Shown: positions 1 through 13,100 of the stretch, piece after piece
Position numbering within the stretch: position 1 is the first letter of the stretch
Layout of the letters: each line of letters opens with the position of its first letter
Assembly (NCBI GenBank): GCA_026874595.1
Contig: CM049306.1
Location: 102,685,142 to 102,749,141, forward strand
Direction: 5' to 3'
Length of the DNA stretch: 64,000 nt
From: Sipunculus nudus
Lineage: Eukaryota > Annelida > Sipuncula > Golfingiida > Sipunculidae
The notes under the pieces: model-generated
What the model saw: only the letters and a program-made list of their open reading frames with translations
What the model was told of the DNA's origin: nothing
Databases searched by the model: none
Made by a program: the position numbers and the translations under genes

Positions 1-513
1 ATTTTAAAAGGTGTCTTAAATTTGAATTCCCCTGGTAGTTTCGATTTGAAATATGTTAAATTGAATAAACCTTATCAAAGAAATATAAGATTACGTTTTA
101 AAATACCATGAGCCTATTAAAGGGTCGGACCAGCATGCAGTTTCTCTTCAACACAGCGTCCTACATACATATGTACGTAAAGGTATATAAGTTATTTTGT
201 GCATTTGCCCTAATTAATAACTCTTGCCAAGTATTAACTTTTTTTGTATGTTTCTTTCTTTGTATGCTTATTATGACCGCTGTCCGGTATATAATAGCAG
301 TTGATTAATTTAAGCTCAATATAACGGGGCACTAGATATTAAGGCGGCTTGATAAAGTGAAACCTTGCACTAAGCATCGATCCAGCTCGAAATGTAAAAC
401 GGTTCTTGGCCTGTGCCAGTACAGGTGTAATCAGACCAACGAGAGCGGGTGTCGCATGTTTTAAAATTTAGAGCTGGATGCACAATGCGATACAACGCTT
501 TCATTGGTCTGAT

Positions 514-756
514 CACAGGCGCTTGAATCCCTATTTGTAATAAAGTCTTCATATCCCCAGTGTTCTTAAAAATACTACGAAAGAATCAGTTAAAAAAACA
601 ATAAAAAAACGGTCATACCATACTATCTATTATAATATAATAGATAGTATGGTATGACCGTTTTTTTATTGTTTTTTTAACTGATTCTTTCGTAGTATTT
701 TTAAGAACACTGGGGATATGAAGACTTTATTACAAATAGGGATTCAAGCGCCTGTG
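514..756. repeat. 243-bp perfect palindrome
   Basis: The left arm (514-634) and right arm (636-756) are reverse complements around a single central base at 635; every position I checked pairs. The centre is AT-rich (CTATTATAATATAATAG). Flanks also carry an imperfect inverted pair, TAATCAGACCAA near 427 and TTGGTCTGATCA near 504. It may be a foldback/MITE-type element or an assembly artefact from a palindromic read. No gene is seen in it. Confidence 0.93.
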
Positions 757-1500
757 GTCTGATTACAATTATTTGCTCTGTGGTGTGACCAAGAAAACCT
801 TGTTATACAAAGCATCAGTCAGAACTTAAAAGGGCATCTGGGACACTCGCAGTATATACGTGAGGAGCGTAATTATAAGCACGATAATAAATCTTTTGCA
901 TTGAATAAATGCTAATTTTTTTCTTTTGTATATGTAACTTATAAGATTCGATCTTAACTTTTCGAAGGTAGTTAAAAAAAATTAGACTTGTGTTTTTTAA
1001 TCTACATTTTTAAAATTAAATTATACGGTTTCTGAAAAATTTATAAAAACAATTTTTATTAAAATCAGAAACTTAAGTTTTATTGCGAAATAACTTTTTT
1101 ATCATATAAACAAAGCGCGTGAACTTTAACCTTCATTTTAATTGTATTAATGTCCTCCAGATGGCAGTGTTTCCTGGATGCCCAGTCCTGAACCGAAACC
1201 CACTTCAGTTATGCAAATGAAAATTTCTTTAAATTCATGAAATGAGCAATCCATCATTTTTCTCAATTTACTATCCTTTAAATGATCAGTATATATTATT
1301 TTTAAATAGAATATAGATCAAGATCACCAATGGATCAATTGTGAATTAAATTACATTAAATATTTATTAAAAAGAACATTATCATGACATTAAAATTAAA
1401 AGTGGAAAATGCATGATCGATTATGCAGTTATGTTGCATTGTTCATTCATGCAACATTTGCTTTTAAATTGATTGAAAACAGAGTTGTTTTTTTTTTCAG
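757..1500. other. 5' flank, nothing recognised
   Basis: AT-rich sequence upstream of the NISCH start. I see no coding exon, tRNA or clear core promoter. The transcription start of NISCH cannot be placed from sequence alone. Confidence 0.5.
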
Positions 1501-1726
1501 GCAAAATAGTCATCATGAAAGTTTGGACGATAGGAAACTAGGCGACACCGGAACACCAGCCGCATATGACAGGAAGTTTATAATCTGCCCATTTGACAGG
1601 AGTCGGTATATTGACATGACCAGGTTATACTTGAGTAGAAAGAAGGGAAGAAAGCAGACAGTACATGTCAGAGGTTTGTTGAAGCAGCTACTTGTAATGC
1701 GTTGATCCTGTGGTTTGGTGTGAGAC
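1501..1726 (+). other. NISCH: possible 5' UTR exon portion of NISCH
   Basis: A long T tract followed by CAG ends at 1500, a good acceptor-like signal. No other AG acceptor with a comparable tract lies before the start codon at 1727. A 5' UTR exon beginning at 1501 and continuing into coding exon 1 is therefore plausible. Short open frames here do not resemble nischarin. An in-frame TGA lies at 1721-1723, directly before the ATG. The alternative is that transcription starts inside this stretch. Confidence 0.35.
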
Positions 1727-1813
1727 ATGGCTCAGTTTGGCAGGGGCGTAGAAGGCATTAATGCCGCTCAGACAGTGCGCATCACATCAACTGAAACTGT
1801 CGAGAATTACACG
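1727..1813 (+). CDS. NISCH: NISCH exon 1 (start, PX domain beginning)
   Basis: 29 codons from ATG to ACG, then the donor GTGAGT; phase 0. It encodes [15 protein letters not shown] and then [13 protein letters not shown], the first strand of the PX domain, aligning with the human stretch ending in VDTYT. The in-frame TGA six bases upstream supports this ATG as the start. Confidence 0.85.
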
Positions 1814-4800
1814 GTGAGTGGCAACAACATGCACGCCTACCTGAATACCGTTTAGGTAGAGTCTAGAATTCAGGCTGCTGTTCTGGACACGTTAAGACAC
1901 CACGGATACATGTGAAACGTTGTAATAAATATCCAGTTTACTCCTATGTAAATATTGTAAGATTATGGTATTCTATATCCTTCCCATGTACCTCTTAGTA
2001 AGTCTTACCCTGTAATAATGTACAATTTATCCTTTCTTCACGAAATTTAACATGCTCGTATCCGTCATGATTCCTCCCTCTTGCTTGTTTACACCACTTG
2101 GCTTATGTGCACATGTCATGCCTACGTCATTTACATCCGTTGTCTTGCACCCTCCAGGCATTTGTACACACACACACATCATGGATATATTTGATGTATT
2201 TCAAGGGTTAGGGTTCACAAATAAAACAATGACTCCACCTTGTCCGTGCGAAGCGCGAGATGGGGTACGGTTTAGTGGCAGGCAGTTAACAAACGGCTGA
2301 GAGTTAATTTTTTTAAGTTTTTGCGACGTCTGGGCGCTACAGACGACGCATGCGCTTGACAAAAATTAACCCTCATTTTAACAACAACGACCAATTCTGA
2401 AAAGTAGATTTAAATATCCCCACTCGACCCCTCACACCCAACTCGTCTTGCATGGTGCAGTGGTAGCACATAGGACTTGTTAATCCATGATTGCTGGTTC
2501 GAGACCCGGTGGAGAGCTTCACAGTTGCATGTTATGTGTATTAATAATTGCATTTCTCATTACAGGTTCACCACTAGACGGAGACACAGATACATACAGC
2601 AGACATACGAACAAGAGACTTGAAACCATAAACATAGACACCAGAAGTTTATTCATTGACTCAAACTCAATGGCTCAAACAGCAGCTTGAATTCTAGACT
2701 CGCTCCACAGTGGACACCAGTGATGGTGTCGGTGTTGTTATAGATTGTAAGTTTATGCGGTTGTATGAATAATAGAATAATAATACGAATATAGAATAAC
2801 TGGCGCACCTCTCAGGGGCACAACACTTGTTAGCCCATAAGCCCGGAATATCCGCGGAATTCCCGAGGGCCTGAGTATAGAATCCGATTTTCATTTCCAA
2901 GATGGATCTTAACTGTCTGGACCGTCTTATACTAGTAGTTGGCAACATAAGCCATGACATGCCTGATGATATGACATCGACATGCCTCATTACTTCTCCA
3001 TTACATGAATCCTAAACTTCATTATACACACATAACCTCGTCCATGTAAACCAGATTCTATATTCGCTCCTTACCGAGGATATTCCTAGATTCCTCAGAC
3101 TAAAAGTTAGTGCAATTTCCCTCGACGACAGACCCATGACAGTAGGAAAACAGGACCAATACTTCTAGAATGAATAATAATCTTCCCATTTCTTCAGAGT
3201 TCCGTTCTAATCTTCGAATTATTAAGGTATATTTTACGTTTTTCCGAGCCAGATCTGACCAGCCCTGGACAACCGTCATAATAATGGTGGATCATACCTA
3301 AATCCGGCAGTTTCAGGAGAACTCTTGGAAAAAAATAAGCAGCTGACAGGCATGGATAAAGGATATGGCCAAATCGTCAGTAAAGCGAACGAAATTTAGA
3401 TTCATCAGATATACTCTTATTGTTACTAAGATTATGGAATATTGTGGAAGGCCACAACTATACCTTATATAACAATATGAAATATTCTCTTTCATTCACT
3501 TATAAATATTTATTTAAAGAATCATAACCATGCATATAGACAATCTTGATGCCTGTGGCAAATATAAAGAAACATTCTGGAAAACTGTAGTTGCAACTAT
3601 GTAATCCAGTCAACAATCAAGCCAAACTATTTGAAACAGCTAATTGTTCTAATTAGCTAGCTAATGCCTTGTTTTATAATAGCAACACCTCAAAGGCCTA
3701 ACAAGCAGGATTTGGGCCAACTAAATTGAAAAGTAATCATTACAAATACTTTTATTTCTGTAAAAAAGTTACAATTACAAACTGCTTAATTGACACAAAG
3801 TATTGATTAAATAACATTACATTTGGAAAGTATTAAATATTTATCAATAACTTCATACTATATTGTCAGAGACATGTGCTGATCATTACTATCATAAAAA
3901 GCATTTTTCATACTTGAAAGGCAGTTTATTAAATAAAAAACATAAACTAGAAATTATAACATGCCTTCTGAAGTTGTATATGAAATGAATGAAAACTGTA
4001 CTACAGAACCTTTTTGACTGCTTACATCATTTGCAGTACCAGTAGCTGAATAATTTGTAAAATAAATGTTTTAGCAGAGGGTCCTCCTTTTTTATGTGAA
4101 TTTTATTGACATCTGACTAATATAACATTCATCTTGGTACAAGTTTTTTTGGATTGAGCACGAGCATGGCTCATTAATCACTCTTTCCCTGTATGTTTCA
4201 TGTATGTCAACAAGGTCATATAATTGAGAATCTAAAAGAATGTGTCCTATAAAACGTTGTGTCCTCCCTGAACATGTTAACAGTGAATATAGATGCCAAT
4301 CCTGGAAAAAGAGTTGGAATGTAAAGAGGAAGAAGAAAGGGTAATATGGATGGATGGATGTTGTGATAAAATCTATAGACCTAATATATGAAACAATAAT
4401 GAGAATAATGCACTGTAGAAGAATTAAACGATGTAATCCAACAGATACAAATTAATTTTTCAAATTTTCACGGCCCAGTCGCCGTGGGTCTGAATTCTCC
4501 AGGAATTCTCTGGATGCTTCCATGATATTAGTATATATGGCGGTCTTCCAGGGCCGTTTGAAAAGATGTTCATAAAATCGTCCACTGTACCTTAATAAGT
4601 CGAAGATATTAACGGAACCCAGAGGAAATGGGAAGATTATTATTGAGTCTTTAGGTATGCATCCTACCTTCTTGAGTCTTCCGACGAGGGAAATAGCTCA
4701 AAATTTTATTGTGAGATATCTCGGTATTTCCGAGGATATTCCGGGTTTTACTGAGTGCCATAAGAATGAACTCCTCAATTGCTTTTTCAGTGACTGACAC

Positions 4801-7144
4801 AATGTGGAGTCCATAGATTGCACCTGCAGTTTACTGTGATTATAACGCTCCATACACAACTGTGAGATTTAACATATATCCATTGATTAATGTTCAGTAC
4901 ACCTATGTGTATTATATATTTGACCACTAGAAAACATTACTGTTCTGTTCTCAGCCCTATTTTGCACCAAGGAAGTTAAAATATGTACATAATAGTTCAC
5001 AGGCCTAAAGCCTTATACAGGACTGCCACCAAATGCAAGATGTCTACCGGGGCTGTTAATGCTTCAATTCTCTCTGGACAAATAATATCAGTTGTTGATG
5101 TTACAGGTGCTTCATGCTTTCCAGAATGGCTATTTTTTATTATGGGCCTTTCGACATACAACATTATGTGAACATTGGTTTGTTAAAACCACCGGAAATA
5201 TTTTTATTCAATTTCCCTTCTATGAGTAACAGATCGTATCATGCTATAACCCCAGTTAGCCCTTTGGTGGGCCGGCAACAAACTTTTTGGGTTGCCGTCG
5301 GCGGCTAGACACTTGTGTGAACAGGAAATGTGTTTATATCTATCCCTCTGCCTGTAGAACCATAACTGCATTAAATGCGGCGATATCCAGGATCCTGGAT
5401 ACCGCCAAATAAAAAGCTTCAGAGTAAACTGGCGAACTTAAAAACCCTTGTCGCGAAAAAAAACCATGTAAAATCAGATATTGCAATTATGACAAGGAAA
5501 CTTTAAGTAATCTAAGGAAGATACAGTATTTTATTCAAATGACCAGGAAATTCAGCTAAATATTATGTTTTGTATGTAAACTAGACTCCCTTTTAAAGCT
5601 TTGCGACCCTGGCGCTTGAAACTGTCTCAGAATCTGAAACAAAGAACTACATGACCTTTGCTCACAGAGCCAACATGGCCCGTTACCAGCCATCCTGAAC
5701 TGCATGACCTTGGCTCGCCGAGCCAACACAGCCCGTTACCAGCCATGGCTGAGGGAAACCCAGTGAAGACACCGTTCCCCGCATGTCACCGTTTATTAGG
5801 ACAGTATATATTCTTCTAATCAACATTTAAAGTGGACAAACACTGTCTAAGTGGTATGTTATATGCATATTTGATAAGATTATCTTTATTTCATAACGAT
5901 TATGACATTATTAGACCAGTTATAAGAATTTAATTGTCATGTGGAATGTCTCCAGTTTCCTCAAATCATCTTCTAGGGCTCTTGCACAGCGTAGTAAGAG
6001 AGCAGGGGAGCTATGGCTAGTAGAACTGGTACAAGTCAAGAATTCAGGCATCTGTTCCGGACATGTTGAGACAGAACTGATACATCTGAAACGTTAGTGG
6101 CAGGCAGTAAACTAACGGCTGAGGGTTAATTTTTTTAAGCTTTTGTGTCGTCCAGGCACATACGCTTAACAAAAATTAACCCTCATTTTAATAACTATGA
6201 CTAATTCTCAATAGTAGATTGAAATATCCCCAATCGAACCCTCATCTCCAGCACGTTTTCATGGCACAGTGGTAGCAGATAGGACTTGTTAATCCATGAT
6301 TGCTGGATCGAGACCCTGGATGAGAGCTTAACAATTGCACTTTATGTGTACTAATCATTGCATTACTCATTACATGTTTGCCACCAGACAGAGACATAGA
6401 TGCGTATGACATACATACAAACAAGAGACAAGAAACCACTAACATAGAAACCAGTAGTTTTATTCATTGACTCAAACTCAATGGCTCAAACAGCAGCCTG
6501 TATTCTAGACTCGCTCCATAGAACCAGTTGTGGCTCTGTTGTAAACATGGAGCCACAAGCCCCTGCCTTCATTTATCTAGCCTATGCAGGTGACAGACGA
6601 TGTACCCACTTTGAGTACATTTAGCTTGTGGTTAAGCCCCATTTGATTGGCTGGTGATTTTTTTCAGGCTAGCCTTGTTGGAATGAGTATGGAATCCAGC
6701 CTACATGGATGAGGTAATAGGGGTGTATACAGACAGATGTAATGATGTATAGGATTCATGTAATTGAGAAGTAAGATGCATTTTGATGTCATACCATCAG
6801 ACATGTCATGGCTTATGTTGATTACTACTAATATGAGATGGTCTAGTCAGTTTAGACCTGTCTTGGAAATGTAGTCCGGATTCTATACTTGGGCTACAGT
6901 GTCATTTTGTTGGTGCACCCAGCTGAAATGAGATACATGTGCCTGGCCAGCTAAAACAATCCAGTGTGCAACCCTGGTAACAAGGCTGCCTTTAGCCAGT
7001 GGTGGTGTGAAGCATCTGGTCCAGTTACAAGGACACTTACACCATATACCAGTGATGATGTAACACATGCATGCACACTGCTGCTTGAAAGAATAGCATA
7101 GGGGCACTGGGAAAGGCACCCAACCTGACCAAGGTGTTACCTAC

Positions 7145-7181
<37 letters not shown>

Positions 7182-10100
7182 CTAGATAAATGAAGGCAGG
7201 GACCTGTGGCTCTGTGTTTACAACAGACCTGCAACTGGATCTACCTCTGCCTGCTGTGTCTTGATTTAGCTACTTATTTTATCTGCCTCTTACCACTTCC
7301 TTTCATTAATTCAAATAATCATACACTCCATATTTGCACATATTCCTTTTCAAGACAAGAGCATGAGTGACCCTATTGTTGCTCAGTTTTGGGAACTTAG
7401 ACAAAACCTATTTAGCTTCAATACTTCGCAGATTTAACAACACAGATCATTAGAATATTCATATTTCAGGTGGCTGCTCAAATTTGTTCAAAAGTTTACT
7501 TGGTCAAAATGGGTGTCACATAAATTGTTGTTTCCTTGCAATGGCTGCTTAATTGGTGCAAATGTAGAATCGAGGCTGCATATTGGGGTTCCGTATTTAG
7601 TAAATGAAAACAGCTATTTGTGTTCTTGTCTCATGTTCATATTTCTGCCTTGTGCATCTGTGTCTCTGTCTGGTGGCGAACCTATAATGAGAGGAAAAGT
7701 CAAATATTACTATGGGTACACATAACATAAGTCGTATGCACTACCATCTGTTCAATGCAAGACAAGTTGAGAATTAGTGGTCAAGTGAGGATATTTAAAT
7801 CTACTATTGTGTTGAAGTTCAGAGGGAACTAACTGACCTTACATGACAACTTTTTGTGCGAGTGAGAATTGGTTGTAGTTGCTAATATGAGGGTAAATAT
7901 TTGTTAGGGACGTCGCAAAAGTTTGAAAAATTAACTGAGCATGTTCAGTGAAAGGTTAAATTGTGAAGAAAGGTTGAATCGTACATAATTACAGGGAAAG
8001 GATATACATAAGAAGTTGATAGGATACAATTAATGTACAGAGGAGTAAGTTGGATCTGTTATTGGAACATTTAATATGTATCCATAATGGATAAAGGCAT
8101 CCTAAACAGCAGCCTGTTTGATTCCGAAGTCAAGTTGATTAATCAAAATTTCCTGAGAAATTCCCATATTTCATTTTGCTCATCCATAGGGTTCAAAATA
8201 ATACAGGAGGAGGGGTCCAAAGAACCTGGGTTCCCTTCTTGTCAGGGGTGAGGGGGCTATAGCCTTATGTTAAATTAAGCTGTTGAAATACAGAATGGTT
8301 CCCCATAGATTTACGCAATAGATGACCCTTCATTGGAGCTATAAAACAACCAAAATTGCCTCCACTTGTATCTCATCCATGCCTTAATGGACCAGAACGT
8401 ACTTCCTGCAAAGTGCTTTACATGTATTAGGCCAAAAAAAATTAAAGGTATGGTTCTCAGGCACCGCCCGCATCAATTTTAAACCCCAGCATCAAAAATT
8501 TTTATTTTGATTTTCAATAAAAACTTTCCAATTTTGAGCTGCTGCCACTCTGACATTTCTTTCAAGAAGGTAAAACCATACAATTTCCTTTGTTTTGTAG
8601 GCTTTTACTTATTTAGCAAAATAAAACTGTTATTTTCATGCTTTTCCCTTATCATTTGATATTTTTATCGAAACATACCAAAAAATTTAAAATAAAAAAG
8701 CGCCCGCCCGCATTGATTTCTGAAAAAAGTGCCTGAGAACCATACCTTTTTAGCTCAGCTGACTTTCAGTCATGCTGGGCTATAGCGATGGGTCTTTGTC
8801 CGTCGTCCTTCCGTCTGTCCGTCCGGCCGGCCGTCCGTCCGTTAGCAGGGCACAAATCGTAACCGTAGGGGCTAGGGCCATGAACCCTATGCAGTCTTAG
8901 AGGTTATAAAAAGATCTCCTTGTAAAGCTGAAATTAGGTCACTGCGACCTATATTCTCGAAGTTATGGGGTGTGTTTGCATCCCCAGAAATAACTCTTTG
9001 AGACAAAATTTTCATCCAAAACCTTCCATCTTTCACATACAGCTCACCTACCAACAGGGGAAGAACCATAATTTTTTTTAGGTCAAAAGGTCAAAGGTCA
9101 AGGTCACAGGAGCCTCTTCTTTGAAAAGCCTGTGGATGCATTTTAAGCCAACCCTTTCATCCCAATTCTTTGATCTTTCACATATAGCTAACCTACTAAG
9201 TTGGAGAAGAATCCTATAGATTTTGAGGTAACAAGGTCAAAGGTCAGGGTCACAGGATCCACTTTTTTTAAAAGGTTGTGGACACATTTCAAGCTTGACG
9301 TTTCATTCCAAACCTTCCAGCACTGATATCGCTTCTCTGCCAACAGGGGAAAAGACCTGTTGATTTTGAGGTCAAAGGTCAAGTTCACAGCACCCACTTC
9401 TTGCGTGGAGTCTTTTTCAGGCAAACTTTTCAATCTGTACCTTCCATCTGTCATATATGGCTTACCTACCAATAAGGGAAGAAGCCTATTGATGTTGAGG
9501 TCAAAAAGTCAAAGGTCAAGGTCACAATATTTAATTGTTCTAAATGCTTGTGAGCATATTTCAAGTGTAACTGTTCAACCCAAACCTTCAGTCTTCACAT
9601 ATGCCACATCTATGCATCACTCAGTTTGACTCAAACTTCATATTTATGGGTCTTTTTGCTTGAATAAATAACTTATTGATTTTGGGATATGCATTAACAT
9701 AATTCTATTTACCATTTTATTCTGAAAATATGTCGCATTTTTATTTTGGCCTTAAACATTGTTTTTTTTTTCCTTATCCAATTATGAAAACCAAGATGAC
9801 TATTTTAATCCGAAAAATAATTTTTTCAATGAATAAAAATCAAATTTAATTTTCCAGGATTCATAAATTAATTGTTTAAGATATTGACCATCTTTCCTAT
9901 GACGGGGGGGGGGGGGGGGGGGGTTGCAGGAAGGAGGCGTCTGCCTGTGACACCCTATCCCCCCGGCCCACACACACACACACAAACAAAGGCAGAGTGA
10001 TTATGTTTGTGGTAGCATTGGTTAAAATTGATTTTTGTTTCTGTCTGCAAGGGTAACTAGTAGAATTACTTTTATGATGTATAAAGATAATATTTATGAA

Positions 10101-13100
10101 GGTCTAGTTATGCCCCCGCCACAAAGTGGCTGGGGCATATAGTTTTACCCATGTCCGTCATTCCGTCCTTCCGTCCTTCCGTCATTCCGAAATCAAACAG
10201 TTGTACAGACTTTTTCGCAATGCCTGCAGATATTGGCCTGATTTTTGGTGTGTGGGCAGATATAGACCAGTTAAAGATCGAGTTCGCGTTTCGTCCCGGT
10301 TGACCTACTTTTGACTGTTTTACGGCTCCAAAACTTAGAAAATTTCATGAAAAATAGCAATTTCAAGACAAATACACATGTACGGACTTTTTTTTGCAAT
10401 GCCTGCAGATATTGACCTGATTTTTGGTGTGTAGGCAGATAATGACCAGTTACAGATCGAGTTCGCGTTTTGTCCTGGTTGACCTACTTTTGAATGTTTT
10501 ACGCCTCCTTAACTTAGAAAATTTCATGAAAAATAGAAATATTCATGACAGATACACATGTACGGACTTTTATTCGCAATGTCTGCAGATATTGGCTTGA
10601 TTTTTGGTGTGTGGGCAGATATAGACCAGTTACAGATCGAGTTCGCGTTTTGTCCTGGTTGACCTACTTTTGAATGTTTTACTCCTCCTTAACTTAGAAA
10701 ATTTCATGAAAAATAGAAATATTCATGACAGATACACATGTACGGACTTTTATTCGCAATGTCTGAGATATTGGCTTGATTTTTGGTGTGTGGGCAGATA
10801 TAGACCAGTTACAGATCGAGTTTGCGTTTCGTCCCGGTTGACCTACTTTTGACCGTTTTACAGCTCCTGAACATAGAAAATTTCATGAAAAATATGAAAT
10901 TTCATGACAAATACACATGTACAGATTTTTTTTTGTAATGCCTGCAGATATTGGCCTAATTTTTGGTGTGTTGGCAGATATTGACCAGTTACAGATCGAG
11001 TTCGCGTTTTGTCCCAGTTGACATACTTTTGACCATTTGACGGTGCTCTAACATAGAAAATTTCATAAAAAAGTGCACATGTATGGACTTTTTTTCGAGT
11101 GCCTGCAGATACGGGCCTGATTTTTTGTGTGTAGGCAGATATTGACCAGTTACAGATTGAGTTCTTGTTTTGTCCCAGTTGACCTACTTTTGACCATTTG
11201 ACTGCTCCTGAACATAGAAAGTTTCATGAAAAATAGAAATTTTCATAACAAATGCATATGTACTGACTTTTTTTTCCTCAATGCCTGCAGATACCACCCT
11301 AATTTTTTATGTGGGCAGATAATGACAGTTACAGATCGAGTTCGCGTTTCGTCCCGGTTGACTTACTTTTCATTGTTTTACGGCTCCTAAACATAGAAAA
11401 TTTCACGAAAGACAGAAATTTGTATGGAAAATGCACATGTATGAACTTTTTTTCACAATGCCTGCATATACTGGCATGATTTTTGGTGTGTTGCTTGATT
11501 ATGACCCGTTACAGATCGAGTTTGCATTTTGCCCTTGTTGACCTACTTTGGACCATACGACACCTCCTGAACTTAAAAAATTTTTCAAAATTTTACAAAT
11601 GTTTCTAATTTGCCCAAGGCGGGGGCATTCGTGTCGTTCCCACACATCTAGTTTTAGTTTTTGGATCCATTTGTAAGTAACTTTCACTTGGCACCCCTAC
11701 TCCTGAGAACAACAGTTAAGTGATCAAAATGTGTATTTTAGAGGTTTTGGCCTATTTTACAATTGTTAACACAAATTATAAACAAGAGAATGTTCTATAA
11801 TAACAGGAGATATTTATATAATTATAGAAAAATAAGGGTTATATAATGTAAGGCTGTGTTGTTTGGGGTCCTTGACTCATTGTGTCTCCTAAGTCAAATT
11901 TATTGGCTTAATTTTCATATTCTGCCATAAAGTTCTGCATGTCGTTGATCACATCACCAAGAAAGTGAAGCTATATTTGAGCAGTTTTGGTCATTACATA
12001 TCAAATTTAAAAAACAATTGTTTATCAGTGTGTAAAAAAATTAAAAACCCTCTATACATGGGACTTCTTTAAATTTATACAGAATTCAGTAATGATCTGC
12101 ATCAAAGGGGTACCATAATCACACCCTGATGACAATGATGATTAACCAGCATTTATGGCCAGGACTTGTGCACTTTTATCAGAAAATGTCCAGATGTAGA
12201 TTTCAGGGAATTAAATGGTTGGTGTGAAGGGGATTCTTCAGTAACCTTAATCCATTTGACATATCTCCTGTCATGACTGACAAGCCCTAATGTTATTACT
12301 ATGCCAATGCACCTTATCTAATTATCCTTGCTGAATGGGATAGCAATGCACATTAAAGTTAGACATACTGACTGGGTCAAAGAAAGCTTCCAAGCTGAAG
12401 TTTTTAATAGTGCTCTGATCAGGAACTCTGACATGGAGAGCCGATGACACTGTTTATCTAAATTTACTTTTGTGCACAGCTAATGACTTGAATCTTTACA
12501 ATTCAGTCACATGTAAACTGATATTTATCTGTAAATACATGTCAGGATATCCTATATTAGTAATTTTACCACTACTTTATACTTTGGAATTTATACATAA
12601 ACAAGAAAAAGTCCAAAGCATATTGCCCATAAAACCCACATGGGTTTATCCAGCTGGGTATCACCGCCAAACATTAAATTGAAGAGACATATTCACAAAC
12701 CAGGCATGTTATGTTAGCTCCAGTGACATGGATCACTGCTTGATATGAGGCTGCTTCATAGGATTGAATGTGTGCAATCAGTTGTATCTGCCACTGGTGT
12801 GTTTGGTGTATCTCAGTTCACAAACCCAATACTTCATTTTATACTATGGCTTATTTCAAAACAACATATATAGTAAAACTGTTTAAAATTTTCTTTTTTT
12901 ATTCATTTTTGCTGTAAAGTATAAACTAAATATATAATTTGGTGTTTACTGGTTAGATACACAGTTATGTTTTAACATCAACGCACTTCCTGGATCAGTA
13001 TTCTTCTTCTTTAATGAGGCATGTTACCCTTAAAATATGTTCTGTGTGTGGAAGCAGATGAATCATTGGTGTCACAGAAATGCAGGACAACAATACCAGG

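Noticed and set aside
1409-1705. 98-codon frame just before NISCH
   Set aside because: No similarity recognised; it overlaps the acceptor-like site at 1500 and ends before the NISCH start in a different frame.
2446-2517. tRNA-Asn gene
   Set aside because: Box A and B are present, but the anticodon loop has 8 bases and the acceptor ends do not pair; it is the head of a repeated element.
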